From positions 1 through 41,652 of the forward strand of contig CAMMAZ010000018.1 of assembly GCA_946493765.1 (NCBI GenBank): a DNA stretch of 41,652 nucleotides, read 5' to 3'. The notes below the pieces were generated by a model. It was not told the DNA's origin. It worked only from the letters and a program-made list of their open reading frames with translations, and ran no database searches. The DNA comes from an uncultured Clostridia bacterium (GTDB taxonomy: Bacteria > Bacillota > Clostridia > Oscillospirales > Acutalibacteraceae). The translations under genes and the position numbers were made by a program. This document shows, in pieces, positions 6,699 to 15,359 of this stretch. Numbering within the stretch: position 1 is the first letter of the stretch; every line of letters begins with the position of its first letter.

Positions 6699-7247
6699 AT
6701 GGATACTTTTTTTGAACAGATTCTGGTTCGCCGCCGTAAACCTGCAGAACTCGTTTTTACGATCATCACCGTCGCGGTTGGCGTTATTGCAATTCTTTTG
6801 ATGCTGTTTTGTATGTTTATCCAGGCTTTCCCATTTTCTGGTCTTTTAACGCTGGTGATTTTCGGATTGATCGTGGGAATTTATTTTTATCTGAATTCGA
6901 TGTATATGGAATATGAGTATTCTCTCACCAACGGCGATTTTGATATTGACCGCATTATCGGAAAGCGCAAACGGCAGCGTCTTTTGACCACCAACTGCTC
7001 GGACTTTGAGGAATTCGGCGTTTATACGGAGGAAAAAGCACGCGCATTTAAACAAAGACAGTGGGGGGCGAAGGTGATTGCTGCCAATCTAAAGGATGAA
7101 GGATTGTATTATGCCGTTGTCCGTCATGCCAAACTCGGCACTGTCTTGTTGGTTATCGAACCGGATGACCGCATCAAATCGGCGCTTCGCAAATTCATTC
7201 CAAGGCAGGTGCAGGGTAATGTTCTCAGTGGGGACAGATCTAATTGA
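6699..7247 (+). CDS. Small membrane protein, DUF6106-like, 182 aa
   Basis: Begins MDTFFEQILVRRRKPAE, followed by two hydrophobic helices at about 19-43 and 47-66, then a soluble cytoplasmic tail with a compact alpha/beta look (YSLTNGDFDIDRIIGKRKRQRLLTT, a PH-like or bPH-like pattern). This layout resembles the DUF6106 proteins common in Clostridia; the family name is from memory and should be treated as tentative. Role unknown. I chose the ATG at 6699 because CGGAGTG lies 8 nt upstream; a longer frame from 6648 lacks an SD. It overlaps acpS by 29 bp, so the two are translated from one message. Confidence 0.8.
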   Translation: MDTFFEQILVRRRKPAELVFTIITVAVGVIAILLMLFCMFIQAFPFSGLLTLVIFGLIVGIYFYLNSMYMEYEYSLTNGDFDIDRIIGKRKRQRLLTTNCSDFEEFGVYTEEKARAFKQRQWGAKVIAANLKDEGLYYAVVRHAKLGTVLLVIEPDDRIKSALRKFIPRQVQGNVLSGDRSN

Positions 7248-7593
7248 AATTGATCGGATCGAAAAGGCCATGGAAAATCCCCGGTTTATGCAGCGGGTAT
7301 TTGGCGAGGCGGAACGGATGGAACTGGAAAAACGCCGGTTTGCACCGCAGTCTGCTGCCGCCGCGTTTGCAGCAAAAGAAGCATTTTCCAAAGCCGTGGG
7401 AACTGGAATTTCCGGTTTTTCGCTGTGTGAAGTGCAGCTGTTGCACAATCAAGACGGTGCGCCGTTTTTAAAACTTTCCGGTAAAGCGCTGGAAAAGTTC
7501 GGGCACTGGCATTTTTCCGTGAGTCTGACCCACACCAAAACGCTTGCACAGGCGGTCGTGATCGCACAAAACCCGGAAGAAAAAGAATTTTGA
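7219..7593 (+). CDS. acpS: Holo-[acyl-carrier-protein] synthase
   Basis: A 124-residue phosphopantetheinyl transferase that moves 4'-phosphopantetheine from CoA to the serine of acyl carrier protein, activating fatty-acid synthesis. The Mg2+-binding N-terminal motif VGTDLIEIDRIEKA (Asp7) and the AAKEAFSKAVGTGI motif (about 52-65) are both intact, as is the C-terminal SLTHTKTLAQAVV strand. Length is typical. Translation starts at the ATG inside the end of the preceding gene (overlap 29 bp). A strong terminator 15 bp later ends the two-gene operon. Confidence 0.95.
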   Translation: MFSVGTDLIEIDRIEKAMENPRFMQRVFGEAERMELEKRRFAPQSAAAAFAAKEAFSKAVGTGISGFSLCEVQLLHNQDGAPFLKLSGKALEKFGHWHFSVSLTHTKTLAQAVVIAQNPEEKEF

Positions 7594-7605
7594 ATAAAAA
7601 GATGA

Positions 7606-7648
7606 AACCGATCCGGAACGCAATTTGCGTTCCGGATCGGTTTTTTAT
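7606..7648 (+). terminator. Terminator after acpS
   Basis: A perfect 15-bp or longer stem (CCGATCCGGAACGC paired with its complement, 7608-7640) followed by TTTTTT. Confidence 0.95.
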
Positions 7649-7755
7649 TCTTTGCCTGATTATTACATAAAAGGGGTTGACAATATCACTTTTTTTCTAT
7701 TTATCATTTGATGTGCGGATGTTTTCCAATATAAAACATGTTTTTAATAATTTTC

Positions 7756-7826
7756 ACAAATAATTTCAATATTAAGGAACTTTTTTCACTAAAAATATTG
7801 ACATTTATTGGTTGTAATGGTATATT
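7756..7826 (+). promoter_or_regulatory. RHS gene promoter with upstream shared element
   Basis: TTGACA (7798-7803), a 17-bp spacer, TATATT (7821-7826). ACAAATAATTTCAA (7756-7769) lies 28 bp upstream of the -35. The same 14-mer, 28-bp gap, hexamers and spacer recur before the second lipoprotein (15239-15309), suggesting common control. The rest of the 255-bp gap holds nothing else I recognise. Confidence 0.75.
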
Positions 7827-7848
7827 AAAGAAAAAAGGGCGTGTGAAA

Positions 7849-10800
7849 ATGAAAAAGAAGAATAATTTTATCGCAGTAATTCTAACATTAAGTATCATTT
7901 TTTCAAACTTTTCTTATCTATCGTCAACCATTTTAGCCGAAACGCCAATTCCACAACCTGAGGGGAAATCATCCCCATATATTGTCAGCGAAATGGAATC
8001 GATGCGCACACAAACCGAAAAATATTTTTTAATGTCAGATGGCAGTTATACAGTGGCTTCCTATGCTACACCTGTGCATTATCAGGATGCGTCCGGTGTT
8101 TGGCATGAAATTGATAATTCCTTGTTTGTGCAGGATGAAAAGATCGTGACAAAGGATGCGCCTGTTGATACTGTTTTGACAGAACGACTCACAGAGAACG
8201 GTACTGTTTCTTTGCAGGCTGGAGAGCATGAGATTCGTTGGGGTTATCTTGATGCGGAACAAAGTGTGGCGGAAATTGACACGCAACAGCAGGCTCCCAA
8301 CGAGGGAGACGAAGCATTTTTGATGCAGGAAAACCTATTGAGCCGGGTTCGCTATGCAGACGCATTTTCGCATGTTGATTTGCAATATATTATCAGCAGT
8401 TTGGGCGTGAAGGATAATATTATTTTAAAAAGCCGGCAGGCGCAAAATGTGTATCAAGTTCGGTATCAATATGATGGGCTGTCTGCTGTTTTAAGCGATT
8501 CCCGACTGATCGAGCTAAAAGATGCCGATAACCAAACGGTTTATCGGATCACAGCGCCGGTGATGACCGATGCGGACGGAAATTCCAGCGAAGCACTCTG
8601 CTTCAAACTATTAAAAAACACCTCTACCGAATTGATCTTTGAACTTTCGGCAGACACTGCATGGTTGCAAACGGCGACCTATCCGGTAGTCATTGATCCT
8701 TCCACGGAACTTGTCCCGGATGCAGAACTGGTCACCACTGCGACCATCAACGAAACAAACGATTATATGAATACCGGCATTCTTTCCGGCGTTTATACCA
8801 CCAGTTTGGGAGAGGAAGAAAACATTGGCGTTTTAAAGGTCAATGCCGTTCCGAGCATCAATACCTGGAACTATATAAAAGAGGCGACGCTTTATTTGTC
8901 TTTCAGTAGTTTTGGGGGAAGTATCAGCGCTTATCATGTGGATTATGATGGGGATCTTCAGGATCTGACCTGGCAGACCCTGTCTGAAAAAATGGAATTC
9001 GATCCGATGGATTATTACATAGACAAGCCATGGTATACCGGTACTGCTGATTTAGATGTCACCCGATCGCTACAGAATTTTGTCAACAACGGGATCGGTG
9101 TGATTGCGATTAAAAGTGACAATGGAAGTCTGTTCACAGCGAATGTGGGATCGGATATGCCAAAAATCACAGTGAACTACGGTGTACAGACCGGCATCAG
9201 CAGTCTTTATTCTTACACGACTTTTGACGCCGGTCGGGCAGGTGTCGCCTATGTCAATGATTTAACAGGTCAATTGTTTATTCGCCGGGAGGATTTTAGC
9301 TATCCGGCCGATACGATTTCGGCGTCTGTCGGCATGAATTTTGCCTACAAGGCAGACGGCCTGCACTGGCGCAATCAATATGCACAAACCATTACCCGCA
9401 GCGGTACTGCCGGAGCCTACACCTATGTTCTGGATAAGAGCGACGGCACAAGCCTTTCGTTTGTTACCGCACGGGAGGATGACGACGGCAACACCTATTA
9501 CACAGACACTGAAAAGCAAGGCTATACTTATTATCCGGAAGAAAACAAAATCGAAAGGGATACCGGTGACGTCTATCTTTACAGTGGCAGCGGCGACACA
9601 AAATATCTTTCAAAAATCACCAATCAAAGCTATGAAACAGAAAACGGCTATTCAAGTGCAGTGGAAATTGCTTATAATGCAGATTACAGCCGCATTGAAA
9701 CCGTTACCGACGGGGACGGAAAAATTTATAAATACAATTATGATGCGCTTTCCATTTTAACATCGGTTGATTATTATGGGGAGAACGGATTGTCCGGCGA
9801 TGTCATCGATTCCGTTTCCTATACTTATTATTATGGTACTGGCGATTTGACGACGGTCAAATATCACAATGAAACGTCCACCTATCAGTATAACCAGCAG
9901 ACCAGGCGGTTTGAGGGAATGTCTGCGCCGGACGGCTATGGTTTTGAATTTGAGATTGATTTTGTCCGCAACAAGGTAAAATCCGTGACGGAATACGGCG
10001 GTTCTGTGCAGGGCGATCAAATCACCATGACACGGGAACCCGGCAGAACGATTTACACAGACCTGAGTGATCAGCAGAAAATCTTTGTGTTTGACCAAAG
10101 CGGCAAACCGGTCACGATCATGGACGAAAAAGGATATACGGTTCATCAAAAATATGCGGAAGATGGCGCACGTGCCGGAACAACCGATGTGTCTGTGCCG
10201 GTTACCAATCTGATCACCAACAACAGCTTTGAAGATGGGCTGAATACGTTTGGGACTTTCGGCACGGTTGCACAAAGCAATGAAAATGTTTATAATGGTA
10301 AATATGCAGCCAAACTGACCCATACAGCTGACAGAGAGGGAGATCCCACAAAAGTGCGCCATGCGTTGACAGGGATGGCGGCCGGAACCTACACTTTTTC
10401 GGCCTATGTGCTGGCTGCGGCTATGCCAAGCGATGGATATGCAGCGTTGCGTGTTTTCTATTTTGATGAAAACAACAACGAATCTGATCCGATCTACAGC
10501 GAGAAAATCACAGCCGTATCAGAGGTATGGGAACGGTTGGTTGTCACCATCACGCTTCCGGAAGGCGCAAATGCCCTGATTATGGAAGCGATCGTCGGCG
10601 GCACTGCCGGAACCGTTTATTATGATGCATTGCAGCTGGAAAAACACAAAACAGCCTATGCCTATAATCCGGTTTCCAATTCCGATTTCCAAAAAGGCGA
10701 AACAGACTGGATTTTAACAGACAATGCTGAAATTGTCACCGACAATGCGGTGCGCGGCGGATTGGACGGACATGTTCTGCGCATACAGGGAACCGGTCTG

Positions 10801-13800
10801 GACAGTGAGGAGCAGGCCAAACAGATTGTGCTGCTCAACCAGCAGCAAATCACGCAGATCACATTTGCCGTATGGCTGAAAACCCAGGGCGCCATGAAAG
10901 ATGGTGCGGCTGTTTGGGGAAACAGCGCTGCAGCGCGAATCTGTTTTTACTTTGGGACGCTGTCCGACAGCGGAGATCTAGCGGTACAGGAATCTCATCT
11001 TTATGAAGTGAATCCATTTGTTTGCGGCAACTGGTATCGGGTTTCCGATGCATTTGCGGTGGATGGCGTTTATGATGCGGTGATGATCAGCGTAGAATTT
11101 CGTGAACAAAGTGGCACACTCTATGCCGACGGCTTTGAAATCGGCACAACAGACTTTGGCGGCGATGTCAGCATGACGGAAGAAGCGGAAACCCAAACGG
11201 AAAGCGGTTCCACAGGGTCTGAAGAAACGCAACCGGATTCGTCCGAGCAGAATGAGGATGTTGTTTATGACGATGAAGGCAGGGTGCTTTCGGTGACTCA
11301 AGGGGATGTCACAAGATCCTATGCGTATAACGACGACGATCAGACGACCATGGAAAAACTGACCGTCGACAATATGAGCTTGACCAGCCATTATGCCTAT
11401 GCGTCAAGCGACGGGCAGAATTCGGTAACACAGACAGACCCACTTGGCCATTCCTCCACCACTGTCAAGGATGCTATTTTTGATCAGGTAGTCCGCAAGG
11501 TCTACCAGGACGGTACCGAAGCGGGCTATGCCTACAATGCGCTGCGACAGCTTGCCAATTTGGAAAATGAGAATGCGGACAAATCCAGCGGGACGCATGT
11601 TACCTACGTTTATGAACACGAAAGAATTAGCCAGATCATGCTGTCGGAAAATCATTTGACCTACACATTTGATTATAATCCATTCGGCGGCGTCACATCC
11701 ATCAGCGTTGAAGATCAGCCGCTGGTTACCTATACTTATGTATCAAATGTGCGGCGTGTTCCCAGCTGTATCACATTCGGAAATGGCCAGACACTCAATT
11801 ATACCTACACCGACGATTGGCAGGTGCAGACGGTTTACCTCGGCCAGCAGAAGATTATGGAATATGAATATGCGGAAACAGGAAAACAGCTGTGTGAAAA
11901 GGATTGTTTAAACGGCCGGTTGAGAACGGTGGACGAAAAGGGAACGCGTGTTTGGAATCTGGACAAAACCCAGTTGCTTTATACCTGCACCGACATCGGT
12001 GAGGAACTCAATGAAACGGTCGGTACACTCGCTTATCAGACGATCAAGAAAGAGCTGGAAGATGAAAAATCCGTTTCTTTCGGCAACCTAACCAAAATTA
12101 CTGCCTATGATGCGTTTGAACGAATCTCAACAGTGACCGTTAAAAATGGAGAGCAGGTTCTGTTCACCCAAACCTATTCTTATATCAGTCCCAGTTCCGG
12201 GGAAACCAGCAAATTGGTGGCATCGGTCACAACAACTGCTGGAAACAATTCCTCTGTTACCGAATATACTTATAATGAAATTAATAATATTACATCGGTC
12301 AGTGTGGATAATGTCCTGACAACAACATATACTTATACGAATAATGACCAACTGGCGACCGAAACGGATTATCTGAACAACAAACGATATTGCTATTCCT
12401 ATGACAAATATGGGAATATCACGCAGAAAAAAGAGCAAGATATAACCATTACCGACGGAAAAGTAACGGTTAACGATGAACAAACGACAAATTATACCTA
12501 TGATGGAGAGTGGCAGGATCAGCTGGCGAGCGTCGGCGGGAAGACCATCACCTATGACGGCAGCGGCAATATGACAAGCTATGACGGTGCAACTTATAAC
12601 TGGTCTGCCGGCCGCAGACTTGTCTCTTTCGCCAAGGGAAACACTAACGCTTTCTATCTCTATGACATCAATGGGCTTCGAACCTCCAAAACCGTCGGCC
12701 AGACAGTCTACACCTACACATGGCTGGAAGATATGCCGGTGCATCTGCAAAAGGGCAATACCAATATGCATTTTTATTATGACAGCGACGGCAAAGTAAC
12801 CGGCATGTCGTATAATGGCACCGATTATTTCTATGACCGTAACCTGATGGGCGATGTTGTCCGTATTCTTACCAGTACCGGTCAACCTGTTGTCACCTAT
12901 CAATACGATGCCTGGGGCAACATTCTCTCCAAATCCGGCAGCATGGCGGACACCTTAGGTACCGATAATCCTTTCCGCTACCGTGGTTATATGTATGATG
13001 AGGAATCTGGTTTGTATTATCTCCAGTCCCGGTATTATGACCCGCGGCTTGGCCGGTATATCAGTCCGGATAACACCGAAGTGCTGTTTGGGCAGACCAA
13101 TTTGACCACCATGTATAATCTGTATGCCTATTGCTGCAACAATCCCATCGCTGCAATTGATCCGAATGGGTATTGGACAATTCACGGTGTCTATGCAGTA
13201 TCCAATAGTAAATATGATACGCTGGTAGGTTTGGCCTTGCAAATTACCGGTAGAGCTGCAGATGCTACTGCATTACGAAAAGAATACTATGGTAATACCA
13301 TTCGAATTGGGGAAAAGGTAAATATAGAAAATTTACTGCTTTATAAGTATGTTCGAGCCATTAACAGCCGTTGCAGCAGCAAAAACGGAAACGCTTATTC
13401 AGTGGTTTTCGATGGCGCAACATTAAGATTTTATTTTAATTTGTGTTTTCATTACCGTTCGGACGGGAAACTTGATACGGGCGGTTTAACTAAATTTCAG
13501 CAGGTAGATAACACAAATCGGAAATTTAATACATATGCGATGATTATTGATGTAATTGATGGAATAAAAGAGTGGCAGCGTTTTCTTGAAGATAGAAAAA
13601 AAGGGGACTCTGCCGTGAGAACATACGAGGGTGTATTGGGCCAATATCCAATGCGTGTTTTTATGGGAATTGGTTTTATTATTAAAAAGCATGTTTCTTC
13701 TGAAATCGATGAGAACAATCTTGCAGCACTCAATGAACCCGGATATATCAATATTTATATGATGAAAGTTAAGAATACCGAAAAGGGGAAAGACTCCTAT

Positions 13801-14208
13801 ACCACTTACGGAAGCAACGATTATGCTGCGATCGGCAAGACCTACACGATGGTTCTTTATTATAAGGAAGGCGATACAAGTTCTATCCAGATTCTTGCGA
13901 GACATGAAATCGGGCATGCGATTGGTCTTGCCGATGGATATGAGCACGGAACAAAGGAACCTTATGACGTCGATCAATATGGGTTGCCAATACCTCATGT
14001 TATGGCGGGTCAATTGGGACTTGTTTATCCACAGCATATATCCATGGTGATTTATGCGCTGTATGAAAATAAGGTCCAGTTTTTTCACTCCAATCTTGCT
14101 TCGGATCGGTATTCGAACGACCCATCGATATATTATCATACCGTTTCTCCCGCACTGACGATTTATCACACCAATATTTATCCGAGGGTGCATGCCTATT
14201 TTTACTAA
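7849..14208 (+). CDS. Secreted RHS/YD-repeat protein with C-terminal zincin metallopeptidase domain (candidate polymorphic toxin)
   Basis: A 2119-residue protein, started at the ATG with AAGGGCGTG upstream; a longer frame lacks an SD. A Sec signal peptide (about 1-30, cleavage near ILA/ET) is followed by a DNRLRE-like region (about 270-460), YD repeats (about 470-780) and two carbohydrate-binding-like beta-sandwiches, each starting N-S-(F/D)-F (about 785-935 and 940-1105). Next are a Thr/Ser/Glu linker (about 1105-1135), more YD repeats and the RHS core signature (GLYYLQSRYYDPRLGRYISPD, about 1715-1740) ending at DPNG near 1770. The remaining 350 residues are unrelated to RHS. They contain HEIGHAIGLAD (His2019, Glu2020, His2023, Asp2029) and a possible Met-turn (PHVMAGQ), as in HExxHxxGxxD zincins. 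By analogy with WapA-type toxins I infer a surface-delivered peptidase. The two lipoprotein genes downstream are candidate immunity genes. A structural or adhesin role cannot be excluded. Confidence 0.88.
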   Translation: MKKKNNFIAVILTLSIIFSNFSYLSSTILAETPIPQPEGKSSPYIVSEMESMRTQTEKYFLMSDGSYTVASYATPVHYQDASGVWHEIDNSLFVQDEKIVTKDAPVDTVLTERLTENGTVSLQAGEHEIRWGYLDAEQSVAEIDTQQQAPNEGDEAFLMQENLLSRVRYADAFSHVDLQYIISSLGVKDNIILKSRQAQNVYQVRYQYDGLSAVLSDSRLIELKDADNQTVYRITAPVMTDADGNSSEALCFKLLKNTSTELIFELSADTAWLQTATYPVVIDPSTELVPDAELVTTATINETNDYMNTGILSGVYTTSLGEEENIGVLKVNAVPSINTWNYIKEATLYLSFSSFGGSISAYHVDYDGDLQDLTWQTLSEKMEFDPMDYYIDKPWYTGTADLDVTRSLQNFVNNGIGVIAIKSDNGSLFTANVGSDMPKITVNYGVQTGISSLYSYTTFDAGRAGVAYVNDLTGQLFIRREDFSYPADTISASVGMNFAYKADGLHWRNQYAQTITRSGTAGAYTYVLDKSDGTSLSFVTAREDDDGNTYYTDTEKQGYTYYPEENKIERDTGDVYLYSGSGDTKYLSKITNQSYETENGYSSAVEIAYNADYSRIETVTDGDGKIYKYNYDALSILTSVDYYGENGLSGDVIDSVSYTYYYGTGDLTTVKYHNETSTYQYNQQTRRFEGMSAPDGYGFEFEIDFVRNKVKSVTEYGGSVQGDQITMTREPGRTIYTDLSDQQKIFVFDQSGKPVTIMDEKGYTVHQKYAEDGARAGTTDVSVPVTNLITNNSFEDGLNTFGTFGTVAQSNENVYNGKYAAKLTHTADREGDPTKVRHALTGMAAGTYTFSAYVLAAAMPSDGYAALRVFYFDENNNESDPIYSEKITAVSEVWERLVVTITLPEGANALIMEAIVGGTAGTVYYDALQLEKHKTAYAYNPVSNSDFQKGETDWILTDNAEIVTDNAVRGGLDGHVLRIQGTGLDSEEQAKQIVLLNQQQITQITFAVWLKTQGAMKDGAAVWGNSAAARICFYFGTLSDSGDLAVQESHLYEVNPFVCGNWYRVSDAFAVDGVYDAVMISVEFREQSGTLYADGFEIGTTDFGGDVSMTEEAETQTESGSTGSEETQPDSSEQNEDVVYDDEGRVLSVTQGDVTRSYAYNDDDQTTMEKLTVDNMSLTSHYAYASSDGQNSVTQTDPLGHSSTTVKDAIFDQVVRKVYQDGTEAGYAYNALRQLANLENENADKSSGTHVTYVYEHERISQIMLSENHLTYTFDYNPFGGVTSISVEDQPLVTYTYVSNVRRVPSCITFGNGQTLNYTYTDDWQVQTVYLGQQKIMEYEYAETGKQLCEKDCLNGRLRTVDEKGTRVWNLDKTQLLYTCTDIGEELNETVGTLAYQTIKKELEDEKSVSFGNLTKITAYDAFERISTVTVKNGEQVLFTQTYSYISPSSGETSKLVASVTTTAGNNSSVTEYTYNEINNITSVSVDNVLTTTYTYTNNDQLATETDYLNNKRYCYSYDKYGNITQKKEQDITITDGKVTVNDEQTTNYTYDGEWQDQLASVGGKTITYDGSGNMTSYDGATYNWSAGRRLVSFAKGNTNAFYLYDINGLRTSKTVGQTVYTYTWLEDMPVHLQKGNTNMHFYYDSDGKVTGMSYNGTDYFYDRNLMGDVVRILTSTGQPVVTYQYDAWGNILSKSGSMADTLGTDNPFRYRGYMYDEESGLYYLQSRYYDPRLGRYISPDNTEVLFGQTNLTTMYNLYAYCCNNPIAAIDPNGYWTIHGVYAVSNSKYDTLVGLALQITGRAADATALRKEYYGNTIRIGEKVNIENLLLYKYVRAINSRCSSKNGNAYSVVFDGATLRFYFNLCFHYRSDGKLDTGGLTKFQQVDNTNRKFNTYAMIIDVIDGIKEWQRFLEDRKKGDSAVRTYEGVLGQYPMRVFMGIGFIIKKHVSSEIDENNLAALNEPGYINIYMMKVKNTEKGKDSYTTYGSNDYAAIGKTYTMVLYYKEGDTSSIQILARHEIGHAIGLADGYEHGTKEPYDVDQYGLPIPHVMAGQLGLVYPQHISMVIYALYENKVQFFHSNLASDRYSNDPSIYYHTVSPALTIYHTNIYPRVHAYFY

Positions 14209-14247
14209 ATATCTTTATTAGTTTTTGGAAAGGAGCAGGTGGATAAA

Positions 14248-14943
14248 ATGAAACAAAAAAAGAGAACGCTTCTTTTGCTGCTTGCCTTGCTGTTGTGCTG
14301 CACCACAGCGTGCAGCACACCGGCGGAAACAAGATCGGAAGTGACGACTGCCACTGCAACAACACAATCGACAACGGACGTAGCGACAACTACGGTAACC
14401 ACTACAACCACTACTGTGACGACCACGACTGCCTCGACGACTGTTACCACAAAACCAACGACAACAAAAATTTCAACAATGGCGACAACCACCACAGAGA
14501 GCGATTATCACCGCTTATCAATGGAGTTTTATGATGTTGTCAATCAAAATAAAGAAGAGATTGTTTCCTATCTTTGGTACATCAGAGATGAATTTTTGAA
14601 TGGAAATAAAAAGAACAAGTATAGCCAATATTATGGTGACGATGTGCTTTGGCTTACCAGTGAAGATGCGATACAGAATGATTCGGATCCCATTTCTCAA
14701 CAATTTTTTGCTGAACATAATCAAATTGCGATTTTAGTTCTTCGACCAACAGGAACAACAGAGGGTTCTTATTGCGCGAATATGCAGTTAGCTAGCTATG
14801 ATGAGCAAGGAAAAGTTTATACACCCATCGTTTTTTACCTTCGATACTACTATGATAAAACAGCCAGAAATAGTGTGATTCAAGCGATAAAAGAAGGAGG
14901 AGAACTTATTGGAACCGATAATGGATTGTTTTTTGATTATTAA
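14248..14943 (+). CDS. Thr-rich-linker lipoprotein A (candidate immunity protein)
   Basis: A 231-residue lipoprotein starting 39 bp after the RHS stop with no terminator between, so co-transcribed. The N-terminus is Lys-rich, then a leucine run, then a lipobox ending T-T-A-C with Cys22 as the likely lipidated residue. Residues about 28-85 are almost all Thr/Ala/Ser, a flexible surface spacer. The globular part (about 88-231) begins with QNKEEIVSYLWYIRDEF and ends TDNGLFFDY; I do not recognise its fold. A paralogue is encoded at 15360. Position behind a peptidase-tipped RHS protein suggests it protects the producer at the cell surface, which is an inference. ATG 14248 was chosen for AGGTGG 5 nt before it; an in-frame GTG lies at 14239. 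Confidence 0.8.
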   Translation: MKQKKRTLLLLLALLLCCTTACSTPAETRSEVTTATATTQSTTDVATTTVTTTTTTVTTTTASTTVTTKPTTTKISTMATTTTESDYHRLSMEFYDVVNQNKEEIVSYLWYIRDEFLNGNKKNKYSQYYGDDVLWLTSEDAIQNDSDPISQQFFAEHNQIAILVLRPTGTTEGSYCANMQLASYDEQGKVYTPIVFYLRYYYDKTARNSVIQAIKEGGELIGTDNGLFFDY

Positions 14944-14985
14944 GTTTAGATCAACACAAACAGTATCTTATTGACCAATGCATCG

Positions 14986-15095
14986 CAAGAACAGCATGAA
15001 CATGATAAACAAAAAGGGATGAGCAAATTGCTGCATTCAAAAATTTGAAAGAAGATGTGTTTACAGAAAATGGTTTGTTTTACAGAAGCTTGTAA
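14986..15095 (+). pseudogene. Decayed C-terminal remnant of a third lipoprotein paralogue
   Basis: No intact gene lies between the two lipoproteins, but this stretch encodes the tail of a homologous domain. One frame gives QEQHEHDKQK, then a one-base shift at about 15016 leads into DEQIAAFKNLKEDVFTENGLF and a stop. It aligns without gaps to the tail of lipoprotein A (DK...IQAIKEGGELIGTDNGLF): 10 of 23 residues are identical over the second part, and the DK pair is in register. I infer a degraded extra copy. The alignment is short, so chance similarity is possible. Confidence 0.4.
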
Positions 15096-15167
15096 AGTAA
15101 GCGTTAATCTTTTAGTAGGATAATCGAGAAAGGAAAGTGCTAAATAATTTTTTAGCAACAACAAGCA

Positions 15168-15207
15168 CGAGTCCGGAATACAAAATTGTATTCCGGACTG
15201 TTTTTTC
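15168..15207 (+). terminator. Terminator after the RHS/lipoprotein A unit
   Basis: A 14- to 15-bp perfect stem (15170-15184 with 15185-15199; AGTCCGGAATACA arm) followed by TTTTTT. It ends the transcript carrying RHS, lipoprotein A and the remnant. Confidence 0.9.
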
Positions 15208-15238
15208 TTCGCTTGATTTTGATATTTTAATAATTTAA

Positions 15239-15309
15239 ACAAATAATTTCAACTTCAAAAGAAAATTATTTAATAATTTGTTGACATTCACAAAACAAGG
15301 TGCTATATT
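15239..15309 (+). promoter_or_regulatory. Promoter of lipoprotein B with the RHS-shared element
   Basis: TTGACA (15281-15286), a 17-bp spacer, TATATT (15304-15309). ACAAATAATTTCAA (15239-15252) lies 28 bp upstream of the -35, exactly as before the RHS gene. Confidence 0.75.
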
Positions 15310-15359
15310 AAAGTTAGGAAATGGAAAGATGTGGGCTGAAATAAAAAGGGGGAAGTTGC

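Noticed and set aside
7677..7705. TTGACA at 7677 as a second RHS promoter
   Set aside because: No acceptable -10 hexamer 16-18 bp downstream; the promoter at 7798-7826 is far better.
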